From contig DXIX01000017.1 of assembly GCA_019112635.1 (NCBI GenBank), positions 124,001-188,000 on the forward strand: a DNA stretch of 64,000 bases, written 5' to 3'. Every line of letters begins with the position of its first letter. Within the stretch, counting starts at the first letter, position 1. Below the pieces are notes generated by a model. The model was not told the DNA's origin. It saw nothing but the letters and a program-made list of their open reading frames with translations, and searched no databases. Position numbers and translations under genes: made by a program. Positions 25,655 through 35,075 of the stretch are shown in pieces. The DNA is from Candidatus Blautia intestinigallinarum (GTDB taxonomy: Bacteria; Bacillota; Clostridia; Lachnospirales; Lachnospiraceae).

Positions 25655-26908
25655 TTGAATTTGCGCATGATGCAGGAAAATCAGGCAGATAAAGGCCGGC
25701 TTCAAATTGCTGTGCAGACAGCAGAGGGGAGCCGGCCAATTAATCAGGCAGAGATCACGATCTCTTACACAGGGGAGCCGGATCGGCCGCTGGAGAAGAT
25801 TCAGACGGATTCTTCGGGGAACAGCCCGGTTTTGGAATTGGCTGCCCCGCCGCTGGAATACAGTATGCAGCCAGGAGAATATCAGCCTTACTCAGAGTAT
25901 ACGCTGCATGTGGAAGCGGAAGGGTTTGAGCCGGTGGATATCACCGGAACGGAGATTTTGCCGGAGGTCACAGCCATTCAGCCGGTAAAAATGCAGCCTA
26001 GACAGGGATCAGATTTTGAGAGAATTGTGATTCCTGCCCACACATTGTTCGGGGAGTATCCGCCCAAGATTCCGGAGGATGAGATCAAGCCGGTGAATGA
26101 GACGGGAGAGATTGTGCTGAGCCGTGTGGTGGTGCCGGAGTTTGTCATCGTACACGATGGCCCCATTGCGGACCAGGAGGTGGAGGATTACTATGTGCGC
26201 TACAAAGATTACATCAAAAATGTGGCCTGCAGCGAGATCTATGCCACCTGGCCGGACAGCACGATCCGGGCGAACGTGCTGGCTATCATGTCCTTTACAC
26301 TGAACCGGGTCTACACGGAGTGGTACCGGAATAAAGGATATGATTTTACCATCACATCTTCCACGGCGTATGATCACAAATGGATCCCGGGCAGAAATAT
26401 TTTCTCAAACGTGGCTAACATTGTGGATGAATTGTTTTCCAATTATCTCTCCAGGCCAAATGTGCGCCAGCCCATTCTGACGCAGTACTGTGACGGCCAG
26501 AAAGTCTCCTGCCCCAACTGGATGACACAGTGGGGCTCTAAAGACCTTGGAGACCGGGGGTATTCTGCCATTGAGATTCTTCGGCATTTCTACGGGGAGG
26601 ATATGTATATCAATACGGCAGAGGCGATATCTGGAATTCCGGCATCCTGGCCGGGATATAATCTGGATGTCGGGGCAAGCGGATCCAAAGTCCGGCAGAT
26701 TCAGGAGCAGCTGAATGCAATTGCCCAGTCTTATCCGGCACTGCCCAAGATTGCTGTGGATGGCATCTACGGAGAAAAAACCAAGGATGCGGTGCGTCAG
26801 TTTCAAGGAGTCTTTGGGCTTCCACAGACTGGAGTTGTGGATTATCCTACCTGGTATAAGATTCAGGAGATCTATGTAGCTGTGACAAGAATTGCGGAAT
26901 TAAGTTGA
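25655..26908 (+). CDS. sleC: SleC-like spore cortex-lytic enzyme
   Basis: The 417-residue protein aligns by eye with clostridial SleC. An N-terminal beta-rich prodomain (1-150) ends near VVVPEFVIVHDG. The central SpoIID-like lytic domain (about 165-335) holds DYIKNVACSEIYATWP, LNRVYTEWYRNKGYDF, STAYDHKW and CPNWMTQWG. A C-terminal peptidoglycan-binding domain (about 340-405) holds KVRQIQEQLNAIA and VDGIYGEKTKDAVRQFQ. No signal peptide is seen, consistent with mother-cell synthesis. The TTG start has GAGGT nine bases upstream; in-frame ATG 25667 is possible. No Csp protease or Ger receptor gene is in the window. Confidence 0.85.
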   Translation: MNLRMMQENQADKGRLQIAVQTAEGSRPINQAEITISYTGEPDRPLEKIQTDSSGNSPVLELAAPPLEYSMQPGEYQPYSEYTLHVEAEGFEPVDITGTEILPEVTAIQPVKMQPRQGSDFERIVIPAHTLFGEYPPKIPEDEIKPVNETGEIVLSRVVVPEFVIVHDGPIADQEVEDYYVRYKDYIKNVACSEIYATWPDSTIRANVLAIMSFTLNRVYTEWYRNKGYDFTITSSTAYDHKWIPGRNIFSNVANIVDELFSNYLSRPNVRQPILTQYCDGQKVSCPNWMTQWGSKDLGDRGYSAIEILRHFYGEDMYINTAEAISGIPASWPGYNLDVGASGSKVRQIQEQLNAIAQSYPALPKIAVDGIYGEKTKDAVRQFQGVFGLPQTGVVDYPTWYKIQEIYVAVTRIAELS

Positions 26909-27033
26909 AATGATAGAAAAACAAAAAAAATTCACATTTTTTCCGATTTTATTTCACAAAAAGAACACAATTAATTAGTATATTATAATTGCACAAAGGC
27001 CAAAGACCTTTTTTAAATCTTTTTCTTTTTCAT

Positions 27034-27070
27034 AAGCCGGTATCTTCCAAAGATATCGGCTTTCCCCTTG
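27034..27070 (+). terminator. Terminator downstream of sleC-like gene
   Basis: aagccggtatct pairs with agatatcggctt (12 pairs, one G-U) around a five-base loop; the following TCCCCTT is a poor T run. Confidence 0.5.
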
Positions 27071-27165
27071 TATAAGTATTATGGCGGCGGATGCCGATCC
27101 GAATCCAGTCAAAGACTTGAAAGAGAGTTTTGCTTGGAAAAATGAATTCAAACTTTATGAAGTGC

Positions 27166-27208
27166 AAAAAAATAGCGTATCTATAAGGAACTCCTTATAA
27201 ATACGCAT
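27166..27208 (-). terminator. Terminator of tRNA-Leu
   Basis: On the minus strand gcgtatttataagga pairs with tccttatagatacgc (one mismatch), followed by ATTTTTTT. Confidence 0.8.
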
Positions 27209-27220
27209 CTAATCTTGAAC

Positions 27221-27304
27221 TGCGGAAGATGGGACTTGAACCCACACGGCACGAATGCCACAAGATCCTTAGTCTTGCTCGTCTGCCAGTTCCGACACTT
27301 CCGC
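27221..27304 (-). tRNA. tRNA-Leu(AAG)
   Basis: An 84-nucleotide class II tRNA read on the minus strand. The acceptor gcggaag/cttccgc, D arm with GGCAGAC, anticodon stem caaga/tcttg with loop ctaagga (anticodon AAG), a long variable arm (tggc-attc-gtgcc) and a T arm with GGTTCAAGTCC are all present. CCA is not encoded. It has its own promoter and terminator. Confidence 0.92.
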
Positions 27305-27331
27305 ATATCGCTATCGCTCGCGACAAAATGT

Positions 27332-27360
27332 ATTATAGCACTCTATGTGGCAGGAGTCAA
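27332..27360 (-). promoter_or_regulatory. Promoter of tRNA-Leu
   Basis: On the minus strand TTGACT, 17 bases, TATAAT, ending 27 bases before the mature 5' end. Confidence 0.85.
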
Positions 27361-27478
27361 TAAGAAATTTAAAAAAATTTTTGTGGGATTTTCGTTAAAT
27401 AAGATCGAAAAAAAGGAAATTTTCATTTTATGTGGAATATAATATATAGAGGTTATTGTCAGGCTTTGGAGGGTGTCT

Positions 27479-28486
27479 ATGAATATACGGGAAAGTTTAG
27501 AAGAACGGGAATCAAAATATCTAAGCCCTTACGCGGCACACAGCAGAGACTCGCGGGGACGGGAACGCCCAGAGGAGGAATGTGATATCCGCACAGTCTA
27601 CCAGAGAGACCGGGACCGGATTCTGCACAGCAAGGCATTCCGGCGTCTGAAGGATAAGACCCAGGTGTTTCTGGCACCGCATGGAGATCACTACCGAAAC
27701 CGGCTGACGCATACGCTGGAAGTCTCTCAGACAGCGAGAACGGTGGCGAAAGCCCTTCATTTGAATGAAGATTTGGTGGAGGCCATTGCCCTGGGGCATG
27801 ATCTGGGGCATACACCTTTTGGACATGCAGGCGAAGGGGCGTTGAACAAGCTGAATCCCACAGGGTTTGCCCACTACAAGCAGAGTGTCCGTGTGGCACA
27901 GGTGCTGGAGAAGAAAGGGCGGGGACTGAATCTGACCTGGGAAGTGATCGACGGCATTTTGAACCATCGCACCAGCGGCAGGCCGGCGACTTTAGAAGGC
28001 CAGGTTGTACGCCTTTGTGACAAGATTTCCTATATTCACCATGACATGGACGATGCCCAGCGGGCCGGACTGATCTCAGAGGATGATATTCCGATTACTA
28101 TACGGATGCTGTTAGGGTACAACATCCGTGAGAGGCTGAATACGCTGATACATAACATTGTGGAGAACAGTCAGGGAAAAGACTCAATTCAGATGTCGGA
28201 TGAGGTCTATGAGGCAATGATGGATTTGAGAAAGATTATGTTCCAGAATGTATATCTGAATCCAAAAGCCAAAAAAGAGGAATCTAAGGCAATTGAGATG
28301 TTGAGTATGCTCTATGGATATTATATGGATCATCCGCAGAAAATGTCCAAAGAGTATGTGAACCTGATTGCCACAGGGACCAGCCTGAATCAGGCAGTCT
28401 GTGACTATCTGTCGGGGATGACAGATCAGTATTCAATGCAGAAATTTCAGGAGATTTTCATTCCGAAAGCGTGGGAAGTGTATTAA
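27479..28486 (+). CDS. dgt: Deoxyguanosinetriphosphate triphosphohydrolase-like protein
   Basis: A 335-residue HD-domain dNTPase that releases triphosphate from dNTPs. The HD metal residues are visible in NRLTHTLEVSQ, AIALGHDLGHTPFGHAGE and later DKISYIHHDMDD. The ATG at 27479 is six bases from GGAGGG. It leads into dnaG with 12 bases between, a common pairing that links dNTP control with replication priming. Confidence 0.93.
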   Translation: MNIRESLEERESKYLSPYAAHSRDSRGRERPEEECDIRTVYQRDRDRILHSKAFRRLKDKTQVFLAPHGDHYRNRLTHTLEVSQTARTVAKALHLNEDLVEAIALGHDLGHTPFGHAGEGALNKLNPTGFAHYKQSVRVAQVLEKKGRGLNLTWEVIDGILNHRTSGRPATLEGQVVRLCDKISYIHHDMDDAQRAGLISEDDIPITIRMLLGYNIRERLNTLIHNIVENSQGKDSIQMSDEVYEAMMDLRKIMFQNVYLNPKAKKEESKAIEMLSMLYGYYMDHPQKMSKEYVNLIATGTSLNQAVCDYLSGMTDQYSMQKFQEIFIPKAWEVY

Positions 28487-28498
28487 GGAGGAGACCAG

Positions 28499-30280
28499 AT
28501 GCGGTATTCCGATGACATCATCGAAGAAGTGCGGATGAAAAATGATATTGTGGAAGTGATTTCCCAGTATGTAAAACTGCAGCGCAGGGGAAGTTCTTAT
28601 TTCGGACTGTGCCCGTTTCACAACGAGAAAAGTCCTTCATTCTCCGTGAGCCCGGCCAAGCAGATGTATTACTGCTTTGGATGCGGAGCAGGAGGCAATG
28701 TCTTTACATTCATCATGGAATATGAGAATTTTACTTTTGTGGAGGCTTTGCAGTATCTGGCGCAGAGGGCCGGTGTGGAGCTGCCCAAACTGGAATACTC
28801 CCAGGAGGCGAAAGAGGCGGCTGACCGAAGAGCCGCACTGTTGGAGGTCAATAAGCGGGCAGCGCAGTATTTTTACTATAAACTCCGGGGAAAGAACGGG
28901 CAGACAGCGTGGAATTATCTGACCGGGCGCGGACTCACAGAAGAGACGATGAAGAAATTCGGTCTTGGATATTCCGATAAATACAGCAATGATTTGTATC
29001 GGTATCTGAAAAGCAAAGGATACAAGGATGATCTTCTCCGGGAGAGCGGGTTATTTCAGGCGGATGAGAGACGGGGAATGTATGATAAGTTCTGGAACCG
29101 GGTTATTTTTCCGATCATGGATGTGAACAGCCGTGTGATCGGCTTCGGAGGGAGAGTGATGGGGGACGGAAAGCCCAAATATCTGAACTCACCGGAGACG
29201 AAGATTTTTGATAAGAGCCGGAACTTGTACGGACTTCACATTGCCCGTACCACACGCCAAAAATATCTGATTGTGTGTGAAGGCTACATGGATGTGATTA
29301 CCATGCACCAGGCGGGATTTACCAATGCGGTGGCCTCACTGGGGACAGCTCTTACTTCCGGCCATGCCAGCCTTCTGAAACGGTACACACAGGAAGTGCT
29401 CCTTTTGTATGACAGTGATGAGGCGGGAATCCGGGCAGCTCTTCGGGGAATCCCGATTCTCAGAGATGCAGGAGTGGCAACCAGGGTGGTGAATCTGGCA
29501 CCCTATAAGGACCCGGATGAATTTATCAAGGCCATGGGTGCTGAGGCATTCCAGGAGCGGCTGGATCAGGCCGAGAATGGATTTCTGTTTCGGGTCCGGG
29601 AGGAAGAAAAGAGCCACGATCTTGGAGATCCGCAAGGAAAGACGGAATTCTTCCGGCAGGTGGCGGTGATGCTGCTGGAATTTCCGGAAGAACTGGAGAG
29701 AAGCAATTATATTGATGCCATATCAAGGCGATACCGGATTGCGCCGGAGGAACTGCGCAAGGCTGTGGCGTCCCAGGCAATGAGGGGGACGGCTGCGGAG
29801 AAAAGAGTGGTTCCCAAACCCATCCGGAAAGAGAAAGAAAAGCGGGAAAGCGGGGTACAGAAAGCCCAGAAACTGATGCTGACCTGGCTGGTGAACGAGC
29901 CAGGTATCTATAAGGTGGTGAAGAAATATCTGTCGCCGGAAGATTTTACAGAGAAATTTTATGAGAAAACGGCGAAACTTCTGTTTGAACAGCTGGAAAA
30001 CGGGGAGGTAAGTCCGGCCAGAATTCTGAATCAGTTCACAGACAGTCAGGAACAGTCGGAGGCCGCTTCTTTGTTCCATGCGGATATTCATCTGGATGGG
30101 CCGGAGGAGAAAGACAGAGCCTTCGCCGATGCACTGATACGGATTAAGGAGAATAGCCTGAGGAGGCAGACAGAGACGCTGGAGCCTTCGGATATGGCAG
30201 GATTGCAGCGGCTGATTCAGGAAAAGAAGAAACTGGAAGAAATGAGCAGAAGAAAAGGAGAGCTGCATATTTCTTTTTAA
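28499..30280 (+). CDS. dnaG: DNA primase
   Basis: It lays the RNA primers for replication. The 593-residue protein has the N-terminal zinc ribbon (C38, H41, C59, C62 in CPFH...CFGC), the RNA polymerase core with NSRVIGFGGR, the Toprim site (VCEGYMDV and LLYDSDEAG) and a C-terminal DnaB-binding helical region from about 430. GAGGAG precedes the ATG. It forms the classic macromolecular synthesis order with rpoD. Confidence 0.97.
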   Translation: MRYSDDIIEEVRMKNDIVEVISQYVKLQRRGSSYFGLCPFHNEKSPSFSVSPAKQMYYCFGCGAGGNVFTFIMEYENFTFVEALQYLAQRAGVELPKLEYSQEAKEAADRRAALLEVNKRAAQYFYYKLRGKNGQTAWNYLTGRGLTEETMKKFGLGYSDKYSNDLYRYLKSKGYKDDLLRESGLFQADERRGMYDKFWNRVIFPIMDVNSRVIGFGGRVMGDGKPKYLNSPETKIFDKSRNLYGLHIARTTRQKYLIVCEGYMDVITMHQAGFTNAVASLGTALTSGHASLLKRYTQEVLLLYDSDEAGIRAALRGIPILRDAGVATRVVNLAPYKDPDEFIKAMGAEAFQERLDQAENGFLFRVREEEKSHDLGDPQGKTEFFRQVAVMLLEFPEELERSNYIDAISRRYRIAPEELRKAVASQAMRGTAAEKRVVPKPIRKEKEKRESGVQKAQKLMLTWLVNEPGIYKVVKKYLSPEDFTEKFYEKTAKLLFEQLENGEVSPARILNQFTDSQEQSEAASLFHADIHLDGPEEKDRAFADALIRIKENSLRRQTETLEPSDMAGLQRLIQEKKKLEEMSRRKGELHISF

Positions 30281-30322
30281 TAAGGATAAAATATAAACAA
30301 TATATGGAGGGAATGGACACCT

Positions 30323-31447
30323 ATGGAAATGAATATGGGTAAATTCAGTGAGAAACTGGTGGAACTTCTGGAGTTCGCCAAGAAAAAGAAAAATGTTCTG
30401 GAGTACCAGGAAATCAATAATTTTTTCAAAGACACACCGCTGAATGCGGAACAGATGGAAAAAGTATTTGATTTCCTTGAGGCCAGCGGAGTGGATGTCC
30501 TGCGGATCTCAGACAGTGACGCAGATGAGGCTCTTCTTCTGGATGATGATTTGGACAAGATCGCAGAGGAAGAAGAGGTGGAGCTGGACAAGATTGATCT
30601 GTCTGTGCCGGAAGGCGTGAGCATTGAAGATCCGGTTAGAATGTATCTGAAGGAGATCGGTAAGGTGAATCTTCTGACGGCGGATGAAGAGATCGAGCTG
30701 GCAAAGAGAATGGAACAGGGGGATGAGAACGCGAAAAAGCGTCTCGCCGAGGCGAACCTTCGTCTGGTAGTCAGCATCGCGAAGCGGTATGTGGGCCGTG
30801 GAATGCTGTTCCTGGATCTGATTCAGGAAGGTAATCTGGGACTTATCAAGGCTGTTGAGAAGTTTGATTACCGGAAGGGATATAAGTTCAGTACCTATGC
30901 CACATGGTGGATCCGCCAGGCAATCACAAGGGCGATTGCGGACCAGGCAAGAACCATCCGAATACCGGTTCACATGGTTGAGACGATCAACAAACTGATC
31001 CGTGTGTCCAGACAGCTGCTTCAGGAGCTGGGGCGTGAACCTACCCCGGAGGAAATCGCGAAAGAGATGGATATGTCTGTAGATCGTGTCCGTGAGATCC
31101 TGAAGATTTCACAGGAACCGGTATCTCTGGAGACACCCATCGGTGAGGAGGAAGACAGCCATCTCGGAGATTTTATTCAGGATGACAATGTTCCGGTTCC
31201 GGCAGATGCGGCGGCGTTTACACTGCTGAAGGAGCAGTTGGTGGAAGTATTGAGCACGCTGACTGACCGGGAACAGAAAGTATTGAGACTTCGTTTTGGT
31301 CTGGATGACGGGCGCGCGAGAACTCTGGAGGAAGTGGGAAAAGAGTTCAATGTCACCAGAGAACGTATCCGTCAGATAGAGGCGAAAGCCCTCCGCAAGC
31401 TGCGCCACCCAAGCCGCAGCCGCAAATTAAAAGATTATCTGGATTGA
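30323..31447 (+). CDS. rpoD: Primary RNA polymerase sigma factor RpoD/SigA
   Basis: The 374-residue housekeeping sigma factor has region 1.1 (about 5-80), region 1.2 with [11 protein letters not shown], region 2 with [13 protein letters not shown] and [14 protein letters not shown], region 3 and region 4 with the [24 protein letters not shown]. The start ATG is 11 bases after GGAGGG. Many sigma-A type promoters in this window fit this protein's recognition. Confidence 0.97.
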   Translation: MEMNMGKFSEKLVELLEFAKKKKNVLEYQEINNFFKDTPLNAEQMEKVFDFLEASGVDVLRISDSDADEALLLDDDLDKIAEEEEVELDKIDLSVPEGVSIEDPVRMYLKEIGKVNLLTADEEIELAKRMEQGDENAKKRLAEANLRLVVSIAKRYVGRGMLFLDLIQEGNLGLIKAVEKFDYRKGYKFSTYATWWIRQAITRAIADQARTIRIPVHMVETINKLIRVSRQLLQELGREPTPEEIAKEMDMSVDRVREILKISQEPVSLETPIGEEEDSHLGDFIQDDNVPVPADAAAFTLLKEQLVEVLSTLTDREQKVLRLRFGLDDGRARTLEEVGKEFNVTRERIRQIEAKALRKLRHPSRSRKLKDYLD

Positions 31448-31451
31448 GAGA

Positions 31452-32165
31452 ATGAAGATGCAGTTATCAAAGAGACTGGAAGCAATTGCCAGAATGGTTT
31501 CACCTGGGAACCGTCTGGTGGATGTGGGATGTGATCACGGATATCTGCCAATTGCCCTGACACTTAGACAGGTCATTCCCAGTGCCATAGCTATGGATGT
31601 TCGTCCTGGTCCTCTTGCGAGGGCGAAAGAGAATATTGACGCATATGGCCTGAATCCATACATAGAAACCAGGCTTTCTGACGGTCTGGAAGCCCTGGAG
31701 CCGGGAGAGGGAGACACCTTAAGTATTGCGGGAATGGGCGGACCGTTGATGGAGAGAATTCTCACAAAAGACTGGGAGGTCAGCAAAAGTTTTCGGGAAT
31801 TGATTTTGCAGCCTCAGTCTGAAATCTGTCATTTCCGCAAGTTTCTTCTTTCCAATGGATTTGATCTGAAAGAGGAGGATATGGTGCTTGAGGACGGAAA
31901 ATATTATTTTATTTTGAGAGCGGTTCCCGCATCCCGGGGTTCTTGGAACCATTACCGTGACATAGATTATCATTACGGGAGATTTCTGCTTCAGCATAAA
32001 AATCCCGTGCTCCTTCAATTTCTGGAGAGAGAATTGAGAAAAAATGAGACAATCAGCGGACAGTTGGCCAGGAATGCCAATCAGGCGGCCCAGGTTCGTC
32101 AAAAAGAATTACGGGAGGAAAGGCAGAGAATTTTATCTGCCATGAGAGAATATGAAAATCAGTGA
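31452..32165 (+). CDS. trmK: tRNA (adenine22-N1)-methyltransferase
   Basis: The 237-residue SAM-dependent enzyme methylates A22 of tRNA. It opens LSKRLEAIARMV and has the SAM loop VDVGCDHGYLPIAL (about 25-38), then SDGLEALEPGE and the catalytic-site GMGG. The C-terminal half is coiled-coil helix. It starts four bases after rpoD and overlaps nif3 by 14 bases, as in Bacillus. Confidence 0.93.
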   Translation: MKMQLSKRLEAIARMVSPGNRLVDVGCDHGYLPIALTLRQVIPSAIAMDVRPGPLARAKENIDAYGLNPYIETRLSDGLEALEPGEGDTLSIAGMGGPLMERILTKDWEVSKSFRELILQPQSEICHFRKFLLSNGFDLKEEDMVLEDGKYYFILRAVPASRGSWNHYRDIDYHYGRFLLQHKNPVLLQFLERELRKNETISGQLARNANQAAQVRQKELREERQRILSAMREYENQ

Positions 32166-32934
32166 AGTGACAGACTGGCTGGAAAGTGAGTATCCCGCTT
32201 CTTTTGCAGAGGAATGGGATAATGTGGGACTTCTGGTGGGGGATGATCAAAGAGAAGTCAGCAAAGTGTTTCTGGCGCTGGATCTGACAGAGGATACTCT
32301 GGATCAGGCAGTATCCTTCGGGGCAGATTTGGTGATCACCCATCACCCCATGATTTTTTCCGGTTTGAAAAAAATTAACAACCATAGTTTTACAGGGCGC
32401 AGAATCCTGAAATTGCTGGAACACCATATGGCTTATTATGCCATGCATACCAACTATGACATTCTGGGCATGGCTGATCTGAGTGCGGATTATCTGGGAC
32501 TTCAGAAGAGACAGGTCCTGACAGAGACAGCACAGAGAAACGGACAGCCGGAAGGCCTGGGACGTGTGGGAGAACTGGAACGTCCAATGAGTTTGGGTGC
32601 CTTCGCCCGTTCGGTGAAAGAGAGCTTGCGGCTGATGGATGTGCGGGTTTACGGAGATGTGGACCGGCAGATTCAGAAGGTGGCGGTGTGTACAGGATCA
32701 GGCAAGAGCCTGATGTCTGACGTGCTTGCATCCGGCGCGGACGTCTACGTGACTGGGGATGTGGATCACCACACAGGGATCGACGCGGTGGCGGACGGTC
32801 TGGCTGTGATTGACGCGGGACATTATGGAACTGAATATATTTTCGTGGAGGCGATGCGGGAAAAGCTGGGCAGAAAATTTGAACAGCTCAAGATTCAAGG
32901 GGCCCGTGTCCGCTTCCCCTATCAGAACTTTTAG
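32152..32934 (+). CDS. Nif3-like dinuclear metal-centre protein
   Basis: A 260-residue member of the NIF3/YqfO/YbgI family, which forms a hexameric ring with a dinuclear metal site. Metal ligands show in ADLVITHHPMIF (His pair), HTNYD and DAGHYGTE. This short form lacks the inserted PII-like domain of Bacillus YqfO. GTP cyclohydrolase type 2 activity has been claimed for some members, but this is not settled. Translationally coupled to trmK. Confidence 0.92.
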   Translation: MKISEVTDWLESEYPASFAEEWDNVGLLVGDDQREVSKVFLALDLTEDTLDQAVSFGADLVITHHPMIFSGLKKINNHSFTGRRILKLLEHHMAYYAMHTNYDILGMADLSADYLGLQKRQVLTETAQRNGQPEGLGRVGELERPMSLGAFARSVKESLRLMDVRVYGDVDRQIQKVAVCTGSGKSLMSDVLASGADVYVTGDVDHHTGIDAVADGLAVIDAGHYGTEYIFVEAMREKLGRKFEQLKIQGARVRFPYQNF

Positions 32935-32943
32935 GAGGACTCT

Positions 32944-34611
32944 ATGGATCTGAAGACTGTGAAGGTGACCATCGACGGAGAACTTCGGGAATACCCGGAT
33001 GGAATCTGCTATATCGACATTGTGAGAGAATATCAGACGACACAAAAACAGACGATCATGCTGGTGATGGTCAATGGGAAGCTGCGGGAATTACATAAGC
33101 ATCTTCACAAGGACTGTGAATTGGAGTTTGTGACAGTTGCAGATGAGGTGGGACACAAAACGTACAAGCGCAGTGCCTGTATGATTCTGATGAAAGCACT
33201 CTATGACGTGGTGGGAAGGAAGAATCTGGATCAGGTTATGCTGCATTTTTCCATCGGAAGCGGATACTATTTTACTCTGAAAGGAAAAGTAAAGCTGGAT
33301 GAAGAATTTCTGGAGCAGGTCAAAGAGCGGATGCAGGAGATTGTGAGAGCGAGAATTCCTTTCTACAAAAAGAGTGTGCGCACAGATGATGCGATTGAAA
33401 TTTTCCGACAGCAGCGGATGCAGGATAAAGTGGATCTGTTCGAATTCCGCCGTGTATCCCGGGTGAATCTCTACAGTCTTGGTGATTATCAGGATTATTA
33501 TTACGGATTCATGGCCTATGACACCGGTTATATTCCATACTTTGATCTGTTTTTGTATGACCAGGGATTTGTCCTTCAGCTTCCGGACAGAGAAGCTCCC
33601 GATGTGGTTCCGCCTTTTGTGGCTTCACCGAAGATTTTCCGTGTACAGATGGGGACAGAGGAATGGGCGGATATGATGAATATTTCCACAGTGGGAGAGC
33701 TGAATCAGACCATTGTGAGGGAAGGAATCGAGCATGTGGTGCTTATGCAGGAGGCACTTCAGGAGAGTAAGATGGCGGATATTGCCCAGCAGATTCTTCA
33801 AAGCGGACATAAGAAGTTTATCATGATTGCAGGTCCCTCTTCCTCAGGAAAGACAACGTTCTCTCACAGGTTATCCATTCAGCTGGCTGTCCACGGTCTG
33901 CGTCCGCACACAATTGCAGTGGACAATTACTTTGTCAACCGGGAGGATACACCTCTGGATGAATTTGGCAAACGAAACTATGAATGTCTGGAAGCCATCG
34001 ATGTGGAATTGTTCAACCGGGATATGAAGGATCTTCTGGATGGAAAACGGGTGGAACTTCCAGAGTTTAACTTTAAGACCGGACACCGGGAGTACCGGGG
34101 AAATTATATGAAACTGGGAAGGGACGATGTGTTGGTGATTGAAGGGATACATGGCCTGAATGATCGGCTGAGTTATGCTCTGCCCCAGGAGAGTAAGTTT
34201 CGGATCTATATCAGTGCGCTCACGCAATTAAATGTGGATGAACATAACCGTATTCCTACGACGGATGGGAGACTAATCCGAAGAATTGTGCGGGATGCCA
34301 GAACCAGAGGAACTTCTGCCAGAGAGACGATTGCCATGTGGCCTTCTGTCCGCAGAGGTGAGGAAGAGAACATTTTTCCCTTCCAGGAGGGGGCGGATGT
34401 GATGTTTAACTCTGCCCTGATTTATGAGCTTGCCTGTCTGAAAGTGTATGCGGAACCTTTGCTGTTCGGAATTCCAAGAGATACACCAGAGTACCTGGAA
34501 GCAAAACGTCTGTTGAAATTCTTCGATTATTTTATTGGAGTGCCCAGCGAGGCAGTTCCTAAGAACTCCATTTTGAGGGAATTTATCGGGGAAAGCTGTT
34601 TTAATGTGTGA
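32944..34611 (+). CDS. Nucleoside kinase with TGS and ThrRS-like N-terminal domains
   Basis: The 555-residue fusion protein combines a TGS domain (1-60), a threonyl-tRNA-synthetase-like second domain (about 65-180; HFSIGSGYYF...) and a uridine kinase/phosphoribulokinase domain. The P-loop GPSSSGKTT is at 297-305, followed by VDNYFVNREDTPLDEFG and VIEGIHGLND. This architecture is common in clostridia and Thermotoga and is called nucleoside or uridine kinase. It ends the dnaG-rpoD operon and is followed by the rnpB promoter. Confidence 0.92.
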   Translation: MDLKTVKVTIDGELREYPDGICYIDIVREYQTTQKQTIMLVMVNGKLRELHKHLHKDCELEFVTVADEVGHKTYKRSACMILMKALYDVVGRKNLDQVMLHFSIGSGYYFTLKGKVKLDEEFLEQVKERMQEIVRARIPFYKKSVRTDDAIEIFRQQRMQDKVDLFEFRRVSRVNLYSLGDYQDYYYGFMAYDTGYIPYFDLFLYDQGFVLQLPDREAPDVVPPFVASPKIFRVQMGTEEWADMMNISTVGELNQTIVREGIEHVVLMQEALQESKMADIAQQILQSGHKKFIMIAGPSSSGKTTFSHRLSIQLAVHGLRPHTIAVDNYFVNREDTPLDEFGKRNYECLEAIDVELFNRDMKDLLDGKRVELPEFNFKTGHREYRGNYMKLGRDDVLVIEGIHGLNDRLSYALPQESKFRIYISALTQLNVDEHNRIPTTDGRLIRRIVRDARTRGTSARETIAMWPSVRRGEEENIFPFQEGADVMFNSALIYELACLKVYAEPLLFGIPRDTPEYLEAKRLLKFFDYFIGVPSEAVPKNSILREFIGESCFNV

Positions 34612-34619
34612 TTTTATGA

Positions 34620-34648
34620 TTTACAGAAGAAAACTTTTGTGTTAGAAT
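34620..34648 (+). promoter_or_regulatory. Promoter of rnpB
   Basis: TTTACA, 17 bases, TAGAAT, seven bases before the inferred 5' end of the RNA. Confidence 0.78.
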
Positions 34649-34654
34649 TACCTT

Positions 34655-35006
34655 CGGCAAGCAGGACAGGTGATCGCGGCTGGCCAGACGAAAGGGGCCA
34701 GGTGAGGAAAGTCCGGGCTTCACAGGGCAGGATGCCGGATAACGTCCGGTGGAGGTGACTCCCAGACCAGTGCAACAGAAATAAACCGCCGGGATCTCCC
34801 GGTAAGGGTGGAAAGGCAGTGTAAGAGACTACCGCCTGTCTGGTAACAGACAGGGCACATGTAAACTCCATTCGAAGCAAGACCGAACAGAAAGCTATGC
34901 GGCTGCCCGTCGCGCTTTCAGGTGGGTCGCTGGATCCTGTCGGCAACGGCAGGGCTAGATAGATGATCACCCAACGACATAACCCGGCTTATCGTTCTGC
35001 TTGTCC
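34655..35006 (+). ncRNA. rnpB: RNase P RNA
   Basis: The catalytic RNA that trims tRNA 5' ends. Conserved blocks are the 5' CR-I stretch GAGGAAAGTCCGGGC, the mid AGTGCAACAGAAATA block and the 3' ATAACCCGGCTTAT-like pseudoknot strand. The ends ggcaagcaggac and gttctgcttgtc pair to form P1. About 352 nucleotides; the exact ends are within a few bases. Confidence 0.95.
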
Positions 35007-35015
35007 CTAAGAGAG

Positions 35016-35066
35016 TAAAAAAGACAGATATATTTCCAAAAGGGAAGTCATATCTGTCTTTTTTTA
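35016..35066. terminator. Terminator of rnpB, shared with the convergent B3/4 gene
   Basis: aaaaaagacagatat pairs with atatctgtctttttt across an 18-base loop. T runs exist on both strands. Confidence 0.85.
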
Positions 35067-35075
35067 TTATTTCAA

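Larger units (their letters stand above)
26909..27478. other. Intergenic region with terminators and a tRNA
   Basis: Apart from the tRNA-Leu with its promoter and terminator and the hairpin at 27034, I see no gene in these 570 bases. The segment 27075-27160 holds nothing I can name. A TATAAT at 27438-27443 could be the -10 of dgt, but no matching -35 is present. Confidence 0.6.
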
